64,000 nucleotides of DNA, taken from the NCBI RefSeq assembly GCF_000383955.1, contig NZ_KB913013.1:2014277-2078276 (forward strand), written 5' to 3'. This document shows positions 25,339 to 34,139 of the stretch, piece after piece. Source of the stretch: Rudanella lutea DSM 19387 (lineage in GTDB: Bacteria; Bacteroidota; Bacteroidia; Cytophagales; Spirosomataceae). Positions within the stretch are counted from its first letter, which is position 1, and every line of letters begins with the position of its first letter. A program made the translations under genes and the position numbers. The notes beneath the pieces were generated by a model. The model ran no database searches, was not told where the DNA came from, and was given only the letters and a program-made list of their open reading frames with translations.

Positions 25339-25548
25339 ATGAAATCTGTTGTTATTGCTTTCGTCCGACTGTATCAGGGGGCCATCTCGCCTTTCCTGCC
25401 CAATGCCTGCCGATACACGCCTACCTGTTCGCAGTACATGATTGAGGCCGTTCAGAAACACGGTGCCCTGCGCGGGGGGTGGATGGGCCTCAAGCGCATC
25501 GGGCGGTGCCACCCCTGGGGCGGACATGGCTACGACCCTGTTCCGTGA
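25339..25548 (+). CDS. yidD: Membrane protein insertion efficiency factor YidD
   Basis: The ATG at 25339 gives 69 residues, the usual length; the longer frame upstream is not conserved. The motifs [20 protein letters not shown] and [19 protein letters not shown] are hallmarks. YidD is a small amphipathic protein helping YidC-dependent membrane insertion; in many genomes it lies between rnpA and yidC, which are not here. Confidence 0.95.
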   Translation: MKSVVIAFVRLYQGAISPFLPNACRYTPTCSQYMIEAVQKHGALRGGWMGLKRIGRCHPWGGHGYDPVP

Positions 25549-25701
25549 GCCAATCTAATTCACGCTGACATTTTGACAACCCGGCCTCGTTGTGCCCGAA
25601 ATTTGCAGCTTACGCGCTGGCAGCAGCCGGCAATGCTACTTACAGCCCTGTCAAATTTGATTGACCGACGGAAACCGTAAAGAGAAAAACTACCGACACG
25701 T

Positions 25702-26076
25702 ATGATTAACATAACCCCCGACAACAAACTGAAGCGTCTGCTCGTAGTAGGCGACCGTGTACTGATTCAGCCCAAAGACCCCAGCGACCGCACCGCCAGC
25801 GGACTGTACCTCCCCCCTACTGTCACGGAAAAAGAACAGGTACAAACCGGCTACGTGATCAAAGTGGGGCCAGGCTACCCGATTCCGTCCCCTGTTGACG
25901 ACGAACCGTGGAAAGAAACCGAAGAAAAAGTAAAATATATGCCCTTACAGGCGCAGGAGGGCGATACGGCCATCTATTTGCAACGCAACGCCATCGACCT
26001 GGAGTATCAGGGGCAGAAATACGTGATTGTTCCGCAGTCGTCGATTCTGCTGCTTGAGCGGTCTGAAGATTTGTAG
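25702..26076 (+). CDS. GroES-family co-chaperonin, not paired with groEL
   Basis: 124 residues. The GroES fold is seen as LLVVGDRVLIQPKDPSDRTASGLYLPP followed by GYVIKVGPG and the C-terminal KYVIVPQSSILLLE (shown shortened). It is longer than classic GroES (~95) because of an insert around YPIPSPVDDEPWKETEEK. No groEL is adjacent, so this is probably a second, divergent co-chaperonin of the type common in Bacteroidota. Confidence 0.88.
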   Translation: MINITPDNKLKRLLVVGDRVLIQPKDPSDRTASGLYLPPTVTEKEQVQTGYVIKVGPGYPIPSPVDDEPWKETEEKVKYMPLQAQEGDTAIYLQRNAIDLEYQGQKYVIVPQSSILLLERSEDL

Positions 26077-26084
26077 GAAACGCC

Positions 26085-26119
26085 TAGGGCAGTTCGTTGG
26101 CGATCAATGAACTGCCCTA
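26085..26119 (+). terminator. Hairpin after groES-like gene
   Basis: TAGGGCAGTTC (26085-26095) pairs with GAACTGCCCTA (26109-26119) around 13 bases. There is no T tract, so termination strength is uncertain. Confidence 0.5.
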
Positions 26120-26188
26120 AGACGCAAACTAAGCCGTACAACAATCCTCCGCCCGGTTGGTTATGACTCCAACAATCACTCAACGGAT

Positions 26189-26539
26189 ATGGAAAGTATT
26201 GGCAACTTACACAAGTCGCTCAAAGCGACACTTGACGAAAAGAAAAACAACCGGCGCGTGTTGCTCCTCTACGGCCGCGACGACGCCCAGCATTATATCA
26301 TCGACCAGCAGGAACAACTCCACGCGGCCGATGCCCAATTGAGCCAACACGATCTGGATGTGGTGGTGCTCATTGCCTCTACCACCGTCGAGCCCGACCG
26401 CTGGTACCTGATGCATACCGAAGGCTTCAATCTGATTCCGTCCGAAGATTTCATCGGCTGGCTCATCGACAAAGATGGCTCCGTAAAGCACCGGTTTACC
26501 CAGCCTCTTTCGCCCGATGAATTGCTGAAACACGTTTAA
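26189..26539 (+). CDS. DUF4174-like thioredoxin-fold protein
   Basis: 116 residues: RRVLLLYGRDDAQHYIIDQQ near the start, DLDVVVLIAS in the middle and WLIDKDGSVKHRFTQPLS near the end. The final G-KDG-xK pattern and the length fit DUF4174, a small thioredoxin-like fold. Unlike most family members it has no signal peptide at this start. Function unknown. Confidence 0.65.
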   Translation: MESIGNLHKSLKATLDEKKNNRRVLLLYGRDDAQHYIIDQQEQLHAADAQLSQHDLDVVVLIASTTVEPDRWYLMHTEGFNLIPSEDFIGWLIDKDGSVKHRFTQPLSPDELLKHV

Positions 26540-26572
26540 TCAGCCACGTGCCGAGCCGTTAGATCAGCCAAC

Positions 26573-26632
26573 GCAAAGCCCCGGTAAGGTTGTAGCATCA
26601 CATGTGATGCTACAACCTTACCGGGGCTTTGC
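26573..26632. terminator. 60-bp perfect palindrome, bidirectional terminator
   Basis: The 30 bases 26573-26602 are the exact reverse complement of 26603-26632, with no spacer and CATG at the centre. The ends share AAAGCCCCG with the terminator at 24219. It lies between the convergent DUF4174-like and sialate esterase genes. Confidence 0.8.
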
Positions 26633-26635
26633 ACG

Positions 26636-28111
26636 TTAGAAACGAGCCTGCTCCGTAATGCCTTTCCAGGTATCAGTACGGAACGGCACCGCCGGGAAGC
26701 CCTCCCGATTATACAAATTCACGTCTTTGTTATCGTCGGCCCACCCGTACCGCACGGCTACGGGCGCGGCTACTTCGGGCGATACAACCACCACGCTATC
26801 GCCCGTAATGCGAGCCTGTGCGTAATGGAATTTACCGTCAGCCCCAGCCACCTCAAAACCGGTCAGGTAGCCGTATTTATCGCGGGCCACCAACCCCATA
26901 CCTACGTACCGGAACTTCACTACAGCCTCCCGGCCCGATACACTCAACTGCTCAAACATAGGCCCGCGCGACGCGTCGGAGCCGCCCCCCTCAGTCGGGT
27001 ACGCTACGCGCAGAGCCTCAGCGGCCAGGCGCAACCCAACGGTTTTCTTGTCTTTGGGGTGAATATCTTTCGACTCGCCTACGTCGGACGCCACAGCCAT
27101 ACCCGTGTTGGGGAGCCGAAGCGTCATGGCCTGGGCTTCGCGGAGTTCGGCCCAGGTGCTACCCGTCTGGCTATCGCCGTTTTTAGCACTGAAACTGGCC
27201 AGTTGTACAAACAGAAACGGAAACGCACCCGCACTCGGCAATTGGCGGTTCCACTGCCGGCGCCAGTCTTCGATCATGAGCGGAAAGGCCGTCCGGTACT
27301 GATACGCCCGGCCCGCGTTCGATTCACCCTGGTACCAGATTACCCCCTGCATAGCCATCGGAATGAGCGGGTGCAGCATGGCATTGTACAACAGCGTGCC
27401 GTACAGGTTCGGCTTGTTCTGAATAGACCGGATAGTGTCGTTCGGGGCCGGAATCCGGGCCGCAGCTTTTTGCAGTTCAGGGTCCGATTCAAGGGCTTCG
27501 CGGCTTGTCCAGGTTTCCGAATGGGTACCACCCCACGAGGTGTGCATCAGGCCAATCGGCACGTTCAGCCGCTGCATGAGGGCAACGGCAAACTGGTATC
27601 CCACAGCCGTAAACCCACCCACCGTAGCCGGGCTGCACACCTGCCACGTACCTTCCACATCCGTTTGCGGGGCTAATGCCGTAGCCCGACGCACGGCAAA
27701 ATGACGAATACGCGGATGATTCGCCTGCGCGATTTCTTCGGTCGCGTTGGCCGAGCCACTCACTTTCATTTCCATATTCGACTGCCCCGAGCAGATCCAG
27801 ACCTCGCCCACCAGCACGTCGGCGAGGGTGGTTGTCCCCGACTTAGCCTGTACGGTCAGGGCAAAAGGCCCTCCGGCCTCCATTGGGTCGAGGTCTACAC
27901 GCCAGCGGCCATCTTTGCCTGCTTTTACCGATTTGGATTGCCCATTGAAACGGACAGTCAGCCGCTCACCGGCATCGGCCCAGCCCCAGACCGGAACCGG
28001 TTTCCGGCGCTGCAACACCATGTGATCGGCAAAGAATTTGGGTAAACGAACGGCCGCAGACAGGGGTAGACCGTACAGAAGAGAAACGAGAACCAGCAGA
28101 AGGGGGCGCAT
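26636..28111 (-). CDS. Sialate O-acetylesterase family SGNH hydrolase
   Basis: 491 residues with a signal peptide (MRPLLLVLVSLLYGLPLSAA). A beta-sandwich start (MVLQRRKPVPVWGWADAG) leads to the catalytic EVWICSGQSNMEM with Ser111. Further family marks are GVIWYQGESNA and the C-terminal region with DIHPKDKK carrying the catalytic Asp/His. It removes acetyl esters from sialic acids or plant glycans in the periplasm or outside. A single gene, not in a polysaccharide utilisation cluster here. Confidence 0.95.
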   Translation of the reverse strand: MRPLLLVLVSLLYGLPLSAAVRLPKFFADHMVLQRRKPVPVWGWADAGERLTVRFNGQSKSVKAGKDGRWRVDLDPMEAGGPFALTVQAKSGTTTLADVLVGEVWICSGQSNMEMKVSGSANATEEIAQANHPRIRHFAVRRATALAPQTDVEGTWQVCSPATVGGFTAVGYQFAVALMQRLNVPIGLMHTSWGGTHSETWTSREALESDPELQKAAARIPAPNDTIRSIQNKPNLYGTLLYNAMLHPLIPMAMQGVIWYQGESNAGRAYQYRTAFPLMIEDWRRQWNRQLPSAGAFPFLFVQLASFSAKNGDSQTGSTWAELREAQAMTLRLPNTGMAVASDVGESKDIHPKDKKTVGLRLAAEALRVAYPTEGGGSDASRGPMFEQLSVSGREAVVKFRYVGMGLVARDKYGYLTGFEVAGADGKFHYAQARITGDSVVVVSPEVAAPVAVRYGWADDNKDVNLYNREGFPAVPFRTDTWKGITEQARF

Positions 28112-28149
28112 AGAGTAACGGACGTTTCTACCAGAAGGCCCAAAACGGC

Positions 28150-28157
28150 CAAATCTA
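28150..28157 (-). promoter_or_regulatory. Promoter -7 box for the sialate esterase gene (TAGATTTG)
   Basis: The minus strand reads TAGATTTG, matching TAnnTTTG, 38 bases before the ATG. The -33 region is not convincing. Confidence 0.45.
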
Positions 28158-28176
28158 CGACGCCCCCAAACGGCAA

Positions 28177-28896
28177 TTATTTTTTACCACCGGGTAAGGT
28201 TGGCCGCACCTCTACTTTGCTGGGCAGAGTACGCGGGTGCATTTTCAAGAGGTCGTACACAATATGACCAATGTCTTCGGGCTGAATTTTCCAGGCATCG
28301 GCATCGGTGGGCGTATGATTGTCGAAATACGTAGCCACCGAGCCGGGCATGATCGTCGACACTTTGATGCCTTCTTTGCGCAGGTCGAGCATGATAGCCT
28401 GCGTGAAGCCCACAAGCCCAAACTTGCTGGCGTTGTAAGCCGACCCTTTCTCGAAAAAGTTGGTGCCCGCCAGGCTGGCAATCGAAATAAAATACCCTTC
28501 GGTTTGCTTGAGGGCTTCGAGCGAGGCTTTGGCCGTGTTGAAAACGCCCGTCAGGTTAATGTCGATGGTTTCGTGCCACTGCTCCGGCGTCAGCTCCTGA
28601 ATAGGCGCAAAATGACCCACGCCCGCATTGGCAATCACGTAATCGAGCCGCCCCCACTGCTGCACAATTGTATCAACGGCCCGTTGCTGCGACGCCAGAT
28701 CGCGCACATCGGCCGCCAAACCAAGGGCATACCCTTCTTTAATCGAGTTAAGTTGAGCCGCAGCCTTATCAGCAGCCTCCTGCGACCGGCTCGTGATGGC
28801 TACTTTGATTCCCTGCTGAATGAGTACTTCGGCTACCCCGTAGCCAATTCCTTTTGAGCCGCCGGTGATGTAGGCGGTCTTAATGTGGTCTGCCAT
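28177..28896 (-). CDS. Short-chain dehydrogenase/reductase (FabG-like)
   Basis: The ATG at 28896 gives 239 residues, the normal length. The cofactor loop TGGSKGIG is at 11-18, NAG follows near 85, and the catalytic Ser and YNASK are present (SIASL...YNASKFG). It should reduce a ketone or oxidise an alcohol with NAD(P)H; 3-oxoacyl reductase is one option. The substrate is not inferable. It lies alone between two hydrolase genes. Confidence 0.92.
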   Translation of the reverse strand: MADHIKTAYITGGSKGIGYGVAEVLIQQGIKVAITSRSQEAADKAAAQLNSIKEGYALGLAADVRDLASQQRAVDTIVQQWGRLDYVIANAGVGHFAPIQELTPEQWHETIDINLTGVFNTAKASLEALKQTEGYFISIASLAGTNFFEKGSAYNASKFGLVGFTQAIMLDLRKEGIKVSTIMPGSVATYFDNHTPTDADAWKIQPEDIGHIVYDLLKMHPRTLPSKVEVRPTLPGGKK

Positions 28897-29058
28897 GGAA
28901 ATGGTTTGTCGTTTTTCGTGTATTGTTTTTAGTTCTTGCCCCCTTACGCGGGCAGTATGGCCCCGTGCAGATGCGGGTGAATTACGGGCACGTTGCAACA
29001 CGCATCAGCCTACTGACACTGTATGCTAACCCGCAGACGTAACTGAAAGTTTAGCCGG

Positions 29059-29940
29059 TTAAGGCTTGGCCAGGGCGCGCAGATCGCGATACATGATGTT
29101 GTTTTTCCAGAAAAGGCCGGTCACCATGGGCACGTGTTTTTTACGGGGAATCACCCGATACTGGCTCTGCACGCCCAGTTTCTGGAGGGTTTGGTGAAAC
29201 TCCTCAGTACCTTTGATGATACTCGGGTAGGTACGCCCACCGGTGTACAAGAGCATGGGCGAGGCCCCGACCTGTACCTGATACTGGGGCGAAACTGCCT
29301 GCCAGCCCGCCGGTTCTTTCCCAAACGGAATGAGAAATTTCCGGTCGTCGGGGTATTCCATCTTTTGCAGGTAGTCGTACATATTGATCCCGGCCGGATC
29401 GTTCAGAACAGCCCCTTTCACCAGCCCGGCAGGCAGACCGTTGCGCGTAAATACCGTTGGTCCGGAAGCCAGCAACGCAGCCAGGCCACCACCGGCCGAG
29501 TGGCCCATCACATAAATCCGCGACGGGTCGCCCCCGTACGCACCAATCTGACTGGCCACCCAGCCCACAGCGCGCGCACAATCATCAGCCATAGCGGGTA
29601 CCTCCACCGCCGGGGCCAGCCGATAGTTGATAATCACGGCCACGAATCCCTGCTTTGCCAGCCGTCGGCCAATAAACCAGTACATATTTTTGCTACCGCT
29701 ATTCCAGCTTCCACCGTGAATAAACACCACCACCGGGCGCGGAGTAGCCGGCTTCCGGCGGGGTTGATACACATCAAGCAGATGCCGCTCCGGGTCGAAA
29801 CCGGCGGTGTTGGGAGCCAGATACGGAATATCGCGGGTGCGTTTGCTCGGCCGGGCCCAGCCGGTTGCGGCAGTTACGATCAGAAGAACGAGAACGATCA
29901 GTGCAACGGGCAAAGCGCCCATGAAACGAGTCGGTAACAT
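29059..29940 (-). CDS. Secreted alpha/beta hydrolase (esterase/BD-FAE type)
   Basis: The ATG at 29940 gives 293 residues with a clear signal peptide (MGALPVALIVLVLLIVTAATG); an earlier Met at 29997 is less likely. The oxyanion motif FIHGGSWNSGS, the nucleophile elbow GHSAGGG and a late RKKHVPMV with the catalytic His identify an esterase/lipase of the HGG class. It is probably periplasmic. The substrate is unknown. Confidence 0.9.
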   Translation of the reverse strand: MLPTRFMGALPVALIVLVLLIVTAATGWARPSKRTRDIPYLAPNTAGFDPERHLLDVYQPRRKPATPRPVVVFIHGGSWNSGSKNMYWFIGRRLAKQGFVAVIINYRLAPAVEVPAMADDCARAVGWVASQIGAYGGDPSRIYVMGHSAGGGLAALLASGPTVFTRNGLPAGLVKGAVLNDPAGINMYDYLQKMEYPDDRKFLIPFGKEPAGWQAVSPQYQVQVGASPMLLYTGGRTYPSIIKGTEEFHQTLQKLGVQSQYRVIPRKKHVPMVTGLFWKNNIMYRDLRALAKP

Positions 29941-30031
29941 GCAGTTGAATGGCAGAAATCGTCGGGCCAGTTGGCCTTTAGGTATATATACCACCAACCC
30001 GGCGCGAAGGTTTCAACACCCCGATTCCAAT

Positions 30032-31174
30032 TTAGACCCCGTGCAGGTCGAAGTCAGCCGAGTCGATAAAGTCGACCCAACGGCCCATTTTCTTCTGAAT
30101 TACCCGGAAATGATGCTCGTCGTCGGGCGTGATGAGCGAGATCGCCTGCCCGCTGGCATCGGCCCGGCCGGTGCGGCCAATCCGGTGCACATAGTCTTTG
30201 GGGGAGCGGGGCAACTCAAAATTGACCACATGCGGCAGGGCTTCAATATCAATCCCCCGCGAGAGCAGATCCGTAGCCACCAGCACCTGTAAACTACCGG
30301 TTTTGAACTGGTTAAGCACGCCGGTACGCCCACCCTGACTTTTCTGGCTGTGCATAGCGGCCGCCCGAATCCCGTTTTTGTTCAGCTTAACCACCAGGTT
30401 GTCGGCCGTCCGGACCGATGATACAAACACCAGCACCTGCTTCATGCCCTCTTTTTTGATGAGATAGCGCAGCAAAGGGCCTTTGCGCTCGTCGCTCACC
30501 CGGTAGGCTACCTGCTCAATCTGGCTCAGGTCGCGTTCCTGTTCTTCTACTTCCACCCAGAGTGGGTCGCGCAGGAGGTGTTCGCGCAGGGTTTGTACAT
30601 CGCCCCCGAGCGTTGCCGAAAACAGCAACGTTTGGCGTTTGCGGGGCAACATCCGAAACAGGTCGGTCATCTCGTCGGCAAAACCGAGGTCAAGCATCTT
30701 GTCGGCTTCATCGAGCACCAGCGTCGACACGGCCGACAGGCCCACGGCATTCTGGCTGATGAGGTCGAGCAGGCGGCCGGGCGTGGCTACCACCACATCG
30801 GTACCGCCCAGAGCCATCATTTGCGGGTTGATGGACACCCCCCCGAACACCGCCACCGTTTTGACGCGCCGGGGCAAATCGCGCCCGAAGGTCTGAAATA
30901 CCTCGGCCACCTGCACAGCAAGCTCGCGGGTAGGCACCAGCACGAGCGTCCGGACAGAGCGGCCCGTGGCGGGTGGCTGGCTTTGCAGACGTTGCAAAAT
31001 CGGGAGCACAAAGCCCGCCGTTTTGCCCGAACCCGTGCGGGCCAGCCCCATAATATCGCGCCCTTTCAGAATAGCCGGAATTACCTGCTCCTGAATGGGG
31101 TACGGCTTCTGATAGCCCTGATCAGCTACATTTTTAAGCAGCTGTTTCGACAGCCCTAATGCGGAAAATGACAT
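30032..31174 (-). CDS. DEAD-box RNA helicase (RhlE-like)
   Basis: 380 residues from the ATG at 31174. Walker A is ARTGSGKT (45-52), PTRELA at 81-86, the box is DEAD (155-158), SAT and HRIGRTGR motifs are intact. It is a bare two-domain core with almost no C-terminal extension. Such helicases remodel RNA in ribosome assembly or decay. It lies 51 bases downstream of another DEAD-box gene on the same strand. Confidence 0.94.
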   Translation of the reverse strand: MSFSALGLSKQLLKNVADQGYQKPYPIQEQVIPAILKGRDIMGLARTGSGKTAGFVLPILQRLQSQPPATGRSVRTLVLVPTRELAVQVAEVFQTFGRDLPRRVKTVAVFGGVSINPQMMALGGTDVVVATPGRLLDLISQNAVGLSAVSTLVLDEADKMLDLGFADEMTDLFRMLPRKRQTLLFSATLGGDVQTLREHLLRDPLWVEVEEQERDLSQIEQVAYRVSDERKGPLLRYLIKKEGMKQVLVFVSSVRTADNLVVKLNKNGIRAAAMHSQKSQGGRTGVLNQFKTGSLQVLVATDLLSRGIDIEALPHVVNFELPRSPKDYVHRIGRTGRADASGQAISLITPDDEHHFRVIQKKMGRWVDFIDSADFDLHGV

Positions 31175-31225
31175 AGAAAAACAGATCACGGCGCACCCAA
31201 AATGGCCCGCCGTGGGACACGAGTA

Positions 31226-32554
31226 TTACTTTTTACCACTGCGTTTGATAGGCCGGCCGTACTTTTTCCGTTTCTCAGCCTCATAGTCCCGCCGGACGTT
31301 TACTTTCTTGTTTTTGTCGATCTTTTCCTGAAACGCCGACTCCGACTCCCGAATGCGGGCCACTTTGGGCTCCAGCGTTTTCATGCGGATGTTGGGCTGC
31401 TCATGCTCGGCCAGTTCGTCCACCACCACAAGGTCGTCGGGCAGGGGCTGCATCGGGATGGGCTGCTTCATAAACGCTTCGATGGCCGTTTGTAGAGGTT
31501 CATCGGCGGGCCGGATAAACGACAGGGCTGTCCCCCGGCGGTCGGCGCGGCCGGTGCGGCCAATCCGGTGAATATAGTTTTCGGGTTCGTCGGGCAAATC
31601 GAAGTTGACCACGTGCGACACCTCGGCCACGTCGATACCCCGCGCCACTATGTCGGTGGCAATCAGCAAGCGATACCGGCCATCTTTGAACCGCTCCACA
31701 GCTTCGAACCGGTGCGTTTGGGCCTTGTTGCCGTGAATAAGGCCTACCTGCTCAGGTAGTGAGGGGGCCAGTTCGTCGTACAGCTCATCGGCCAGCTCTT
31801 TGGTCGCGGCAAACACCAGCACCTTGCTCATGTCGGCATGGCGATTGAGCAGCAACCGGAGCAGATTCACTTTAGTGTAAAAATTCGGGACGGCATACCC
31901 CTGTTGCTCGATGGTGTCGAGCGGGGTACCCACCGGCGCGGCCTCTACGCGCACGGGGTCGTTGAAAAACGTATCCATCAGGGCTTCGACCTCAGGCGTG
32001 AGCGTGGCCGAGAACAGTAGGTTTTGCCGTTTTGGGGGCAACAGGTCCAGAATAGCCGTCAGCTGCGCCCGAAAACCCAGATTGAGCATCTCATCGAATT
32101 CATCGATCACCAACCGCTTGAGGGCCTTGGTTTTGAGCACTCCACTCGCCAGCAAATCGACCAGGCGGCCGGGGGTAGCCACCACCACATCGGCCCCAGC
32201 CTGCACCTGAGCAGCCTGTGGTTTGAGGTTCACCCCGCCGTACACGCCCACCGTGAGCACGTTCATGTAAGCCGTCAGGGCCGTGATGGTTTCGACCACC
32301 TGCACCACCAGTTCACGCGTGGGCACCAGAATAATAATCTGGGGCGTTTTGGTCGGCGAAAACTGATGCTGACGCAGGCAAGGCAGCAGATACGCCACCG
32401 TTTTGCCGGTACCGGTCTGAGCAATGCCGCACACATCGCGGCCCGACATAGCCACGGGCAGCACCTTCTGCTGAATCGTTGTCGGGTGCGAATAACCGAG
32501 GTTGGCCAGGGCGTTGAGCAGGGGTTTGTTCAGATTCAGTTCGTCGAACGTCAT
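31226..32554 (-). CDS. DEAD-box RNA helicase with DEFD box
   Basis: 442 residues from the ATG at 32554. Walker A is AQTGTGKT (45-52); the Walker B box reads DEFD (151-154) rather than DEAD; SAT and HRIGRTGR are intact. A basic tail (RRDYEAEKRKKYGRPIKR) may bind RNA. It has its own promoter and is the first of two tandem helicase genes. Confidence 0.94.
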   Translation of the reverse strand: MTFDELNLNKPLLNALANLGYSHPTTIQQKVLPVAMSGRDVCGIAQTGTGKTVAYLLPCLRQHQFSPTKTPQIIILVPTRELVVQVVETITALTAYMNVLTVGVYGGVNLKPQAAQVQAGADVVVATPGRLVDLLASGVLKTKALKRLVIDEFDEMLNLGFRAQLTAILDLLPPKRQNLLFSATLTPEVEALMDTFFNDPVRVEAAPVGTPLDTIEQQGYAVPNFYTKVNLLRLLLNRHADMSKVLVFAATKELADELYDELAPSLPEQVGLIHGNKAQTHRFEAVERFKDGRYRLLIATDIVARGIDVAEVSHVVNFDLPDEPENYIHRIGRTGRADRRGTALSFIRPADEPLQTAIEAFMKQPIPMQPLPDDLVVVDELAEHEQPNIRMKTLEPKVARIRESESAFQEKIDKNKKVNVRRDYEAEKRKKYGRPIKRSGKK

Positions 32555-32578
32555 AGTCGTGTTGTTGGAGCGAAGTTG

Positions 32579-32586
32579 CAAAGGTA
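32579..32586 (-). promoter_or_regulatory. Promoter -7 box for the tandem helicases (TACCTTTG)
   Basis: The minus strand reads TACCTTTG, an exact consensus match, 24 bases before the ATG at 32554. A matching TACCTTTG on the plus strand at 32695 serves the divergent helicase. Confidence 0.55.
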
Positions 32587-32614
32587 CGGTATTAAAGAGT
32601 GCGGGCCGCGTGCG

Positions 32615-32694
32615 GCAAAGAGCGAAAGAGTGAAAGAGTGGCGTCCGCATCCCTCACTCTTTCACCCTTTCGCTCTTTCACTCTTTCACTTTGC
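32615..32694. repeat. Inverted GAAAGAGTGAAAGAGC-family repeat
   Basis: A left arm (32615-32640) of GAAAGAGTG/GAAAGAGCG units faces a right arm (32655-32694) of the complementary CTCTTTCAC units. It lies between divergent helicase promoters. The same family occurs at 61081-61174. Confidence 0.75.
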
Positions 32695-32702
32695 TACCTT
32701 TG
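32695..32702 (+). promoter_or_regulatory. Promoter -7 box immediately before a helicase start (TACCTTTG)
   Basis: TACCTTTG is an exact TAnnTTTG match and ends four bases before the ATG at 32707. The expected transcription start falls at or next to the start codon, pointing to a leaderless message. Confidence 0.5.
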
Positions 32703-32706
32703 GGGT

Positions 32707-34041
32707 ATGACGAATGAAAGACAAGGGCAAGTGCTGGCCAATTTGGGCATTGCGGCACTCAACCCCATGCAGGAAGCCGCCGGGCGGGCCATCGGAAACG
32801 ATTCGGATACGGTCCTTATAGCCCCGACAGGTTCGGGCAAAACGGTCGCTTTTCTGCTGCCCGTGCTGCGGTTACTCAAACCCGAACAGACAGGTGTACA
32901 ATGCTTAGTGCTGGCCCCCTCGCGTGAGCTCGCGCTTCAGATCGAACAGGTCTGGAAAACGATGGGCACCGGCTTCAAAGTAAACACCTGCTACGGCGGG
33001 CATTCGGTCGAAACCGAAATCAAAAACCTGAGCAACCCACCCGCCCTGCTCATTGGCACACCCGGCCGCATTGCCGACCATATCGACCGGGGCTCGTTTG
33101 ACGCGGGCCGTGTGCAGGTGCTGGTGCTCGATGAGTTCGACAAATCGCTCGAACTGGGCTTTCACGATCAGATGGCCTTTATTGTCGGGCAGTTGAGCGG
33201 CCTCCGCAAGCAGGTACTCGTATCGGCTACGCACGGCATTCAGATTCCGGGCTTTGTACGCCTGAAAAACCCGCAGACGGTTATCCATAAGGCGAGCGAA
33301 ACGGCCGCCCCCGCCCTGACAACTGAGGTGGTGTATGCGCCCGAAAAAGACAAGATCGACACGCTTTTCCGGTTGCTTTGTACCCTCAACTCCGAGCCGG
33401 CTATTATTTTTCTGAACCACCGCGAAGCCGCCGAACGCACCCGCGACCTGCTGGCCGAGCGCGGGATTTTGACAACCGTTTACCACGGCGGCATGGAACA
33501 GCCCGACCGCGAACGGGCCCTTATTCGGTTTCGGAACGGTAGCGTGCGTTACCTGATTACCACCGACTTAGCCGCTCGGGGCCTCGACATCCCCGAAATG
33601 AAGTACGTGATTCACTATCACCTGCCCCTCAAAGAACATGAGTTTGTGCACCGTAACGGCCGCACCGCCCGGTTGCACACGTCGGGCGCCCCTACGTCGG
33701 GCACGGTCTACGTAATTTTGCACACCGACGAGCCACGGCCCGATTTTCTGCCCCGGTCGCTGCCCGAGTTTACCCCGCCCCAACAGGCACCACTTCCCGC
33801 GCCCCCCGAGTTCCAGACGGTGTACATCAGCGGAGGGCGTAAAAACAAGCTCAACAAGGTGGATATTGTGGGATTCTTCTCCCAGAAAGGTGGCCTGGAA
33901 AAAGGCGACTTGGGCCGCATTGATGTGCAGGACTTTATCTCGTTTGCAGCCGTGCGGGCCGACAAGGTCCGTGGGTTGCTCGGGCGTATCAGTCAGGAGA
34001 AAATGAAGGGTAAAAAATACAAAATCGAGATCGCCCGTTGA
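32707..34041 (+). CDS. DEAD-box RNA helicase with DEFD box and HRNGRTAR motif
   Basis: 444 residues from the ATG at 32707; longer upstream frames run through the repeat. Walker A is APTGSGKT (39-46); the box is DEFD (142-145); motif III is SATHG; motif VI reads HRNGRTAR instead of HRIGRTGR. The C-terminal ~75 residues form a small domain (YISGGRKNKLNKVDIVGFF) resembling the DbpA/YxiN RNA-binding domain, suggesting a 23S rRNA role; that is inference. Confidence 0.92.
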   Translation: MTNERQGQVLANLGIAALNPMQEAAGRAIGNDSDTVLIAPTGSGKTVAFLLPVLRLLKPEQTGVQCLVLAPSRELALQIEQVWKTMGTGFKVNTCYGGHSVETEIKNLSNPPALLIGTPGRIADHIDRGSFDAGRVQVLVLDEFDKSLELGFHDQMAFIVGQLSGLRKQVLVSATHGIQIPGFVRLKNPQTVIHKASETAAPALTTEVVYAPEKDKIDTLFRLLCTLNSEPAIIFLNHREAAERTRDLLAERGILTTVYHGGMEQPDRERALIRFRNGSVRYLITTDLAARGLDIPEMKYVIHYHLPLKEHEFVHRNGRTARLHTSGAPTSGTVYVILHTDEPRPDFLPRSLPEFTPPQQAPLPAPPEFQTVYISGGRKNKLNKVDIVGFFSQKGGLEKGDLGRIDVQDFISFAAVRADKVRGLLGRISQEKMKGKKYKIEIAR

Positions 34042-34051
34042 GTGGCAAAAG

Positions 34052-34106
34052 GGTGTAGGACAAGTTTTTTTCTGTCGAACCTATGACAAAGAACTTGTCC
34101 TACACC
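34052..34106. repeat. Inverted element with GGACAAGTT / AACTTGTCC arms, copy 1
   Basis: GGTGTAGGACAAGTT (34052-34066) pairs with AACTTGTCCTACACC (34092-34106), 15 perfect base pairs. It starts 11 bases after the helicase stop and is likely its terminator. A second related element is at 51531. Confidence 0.7.
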
Positions 34107-34139
34107 TTGGCAAAACTACACCCTTTTAACAAACCAGCC

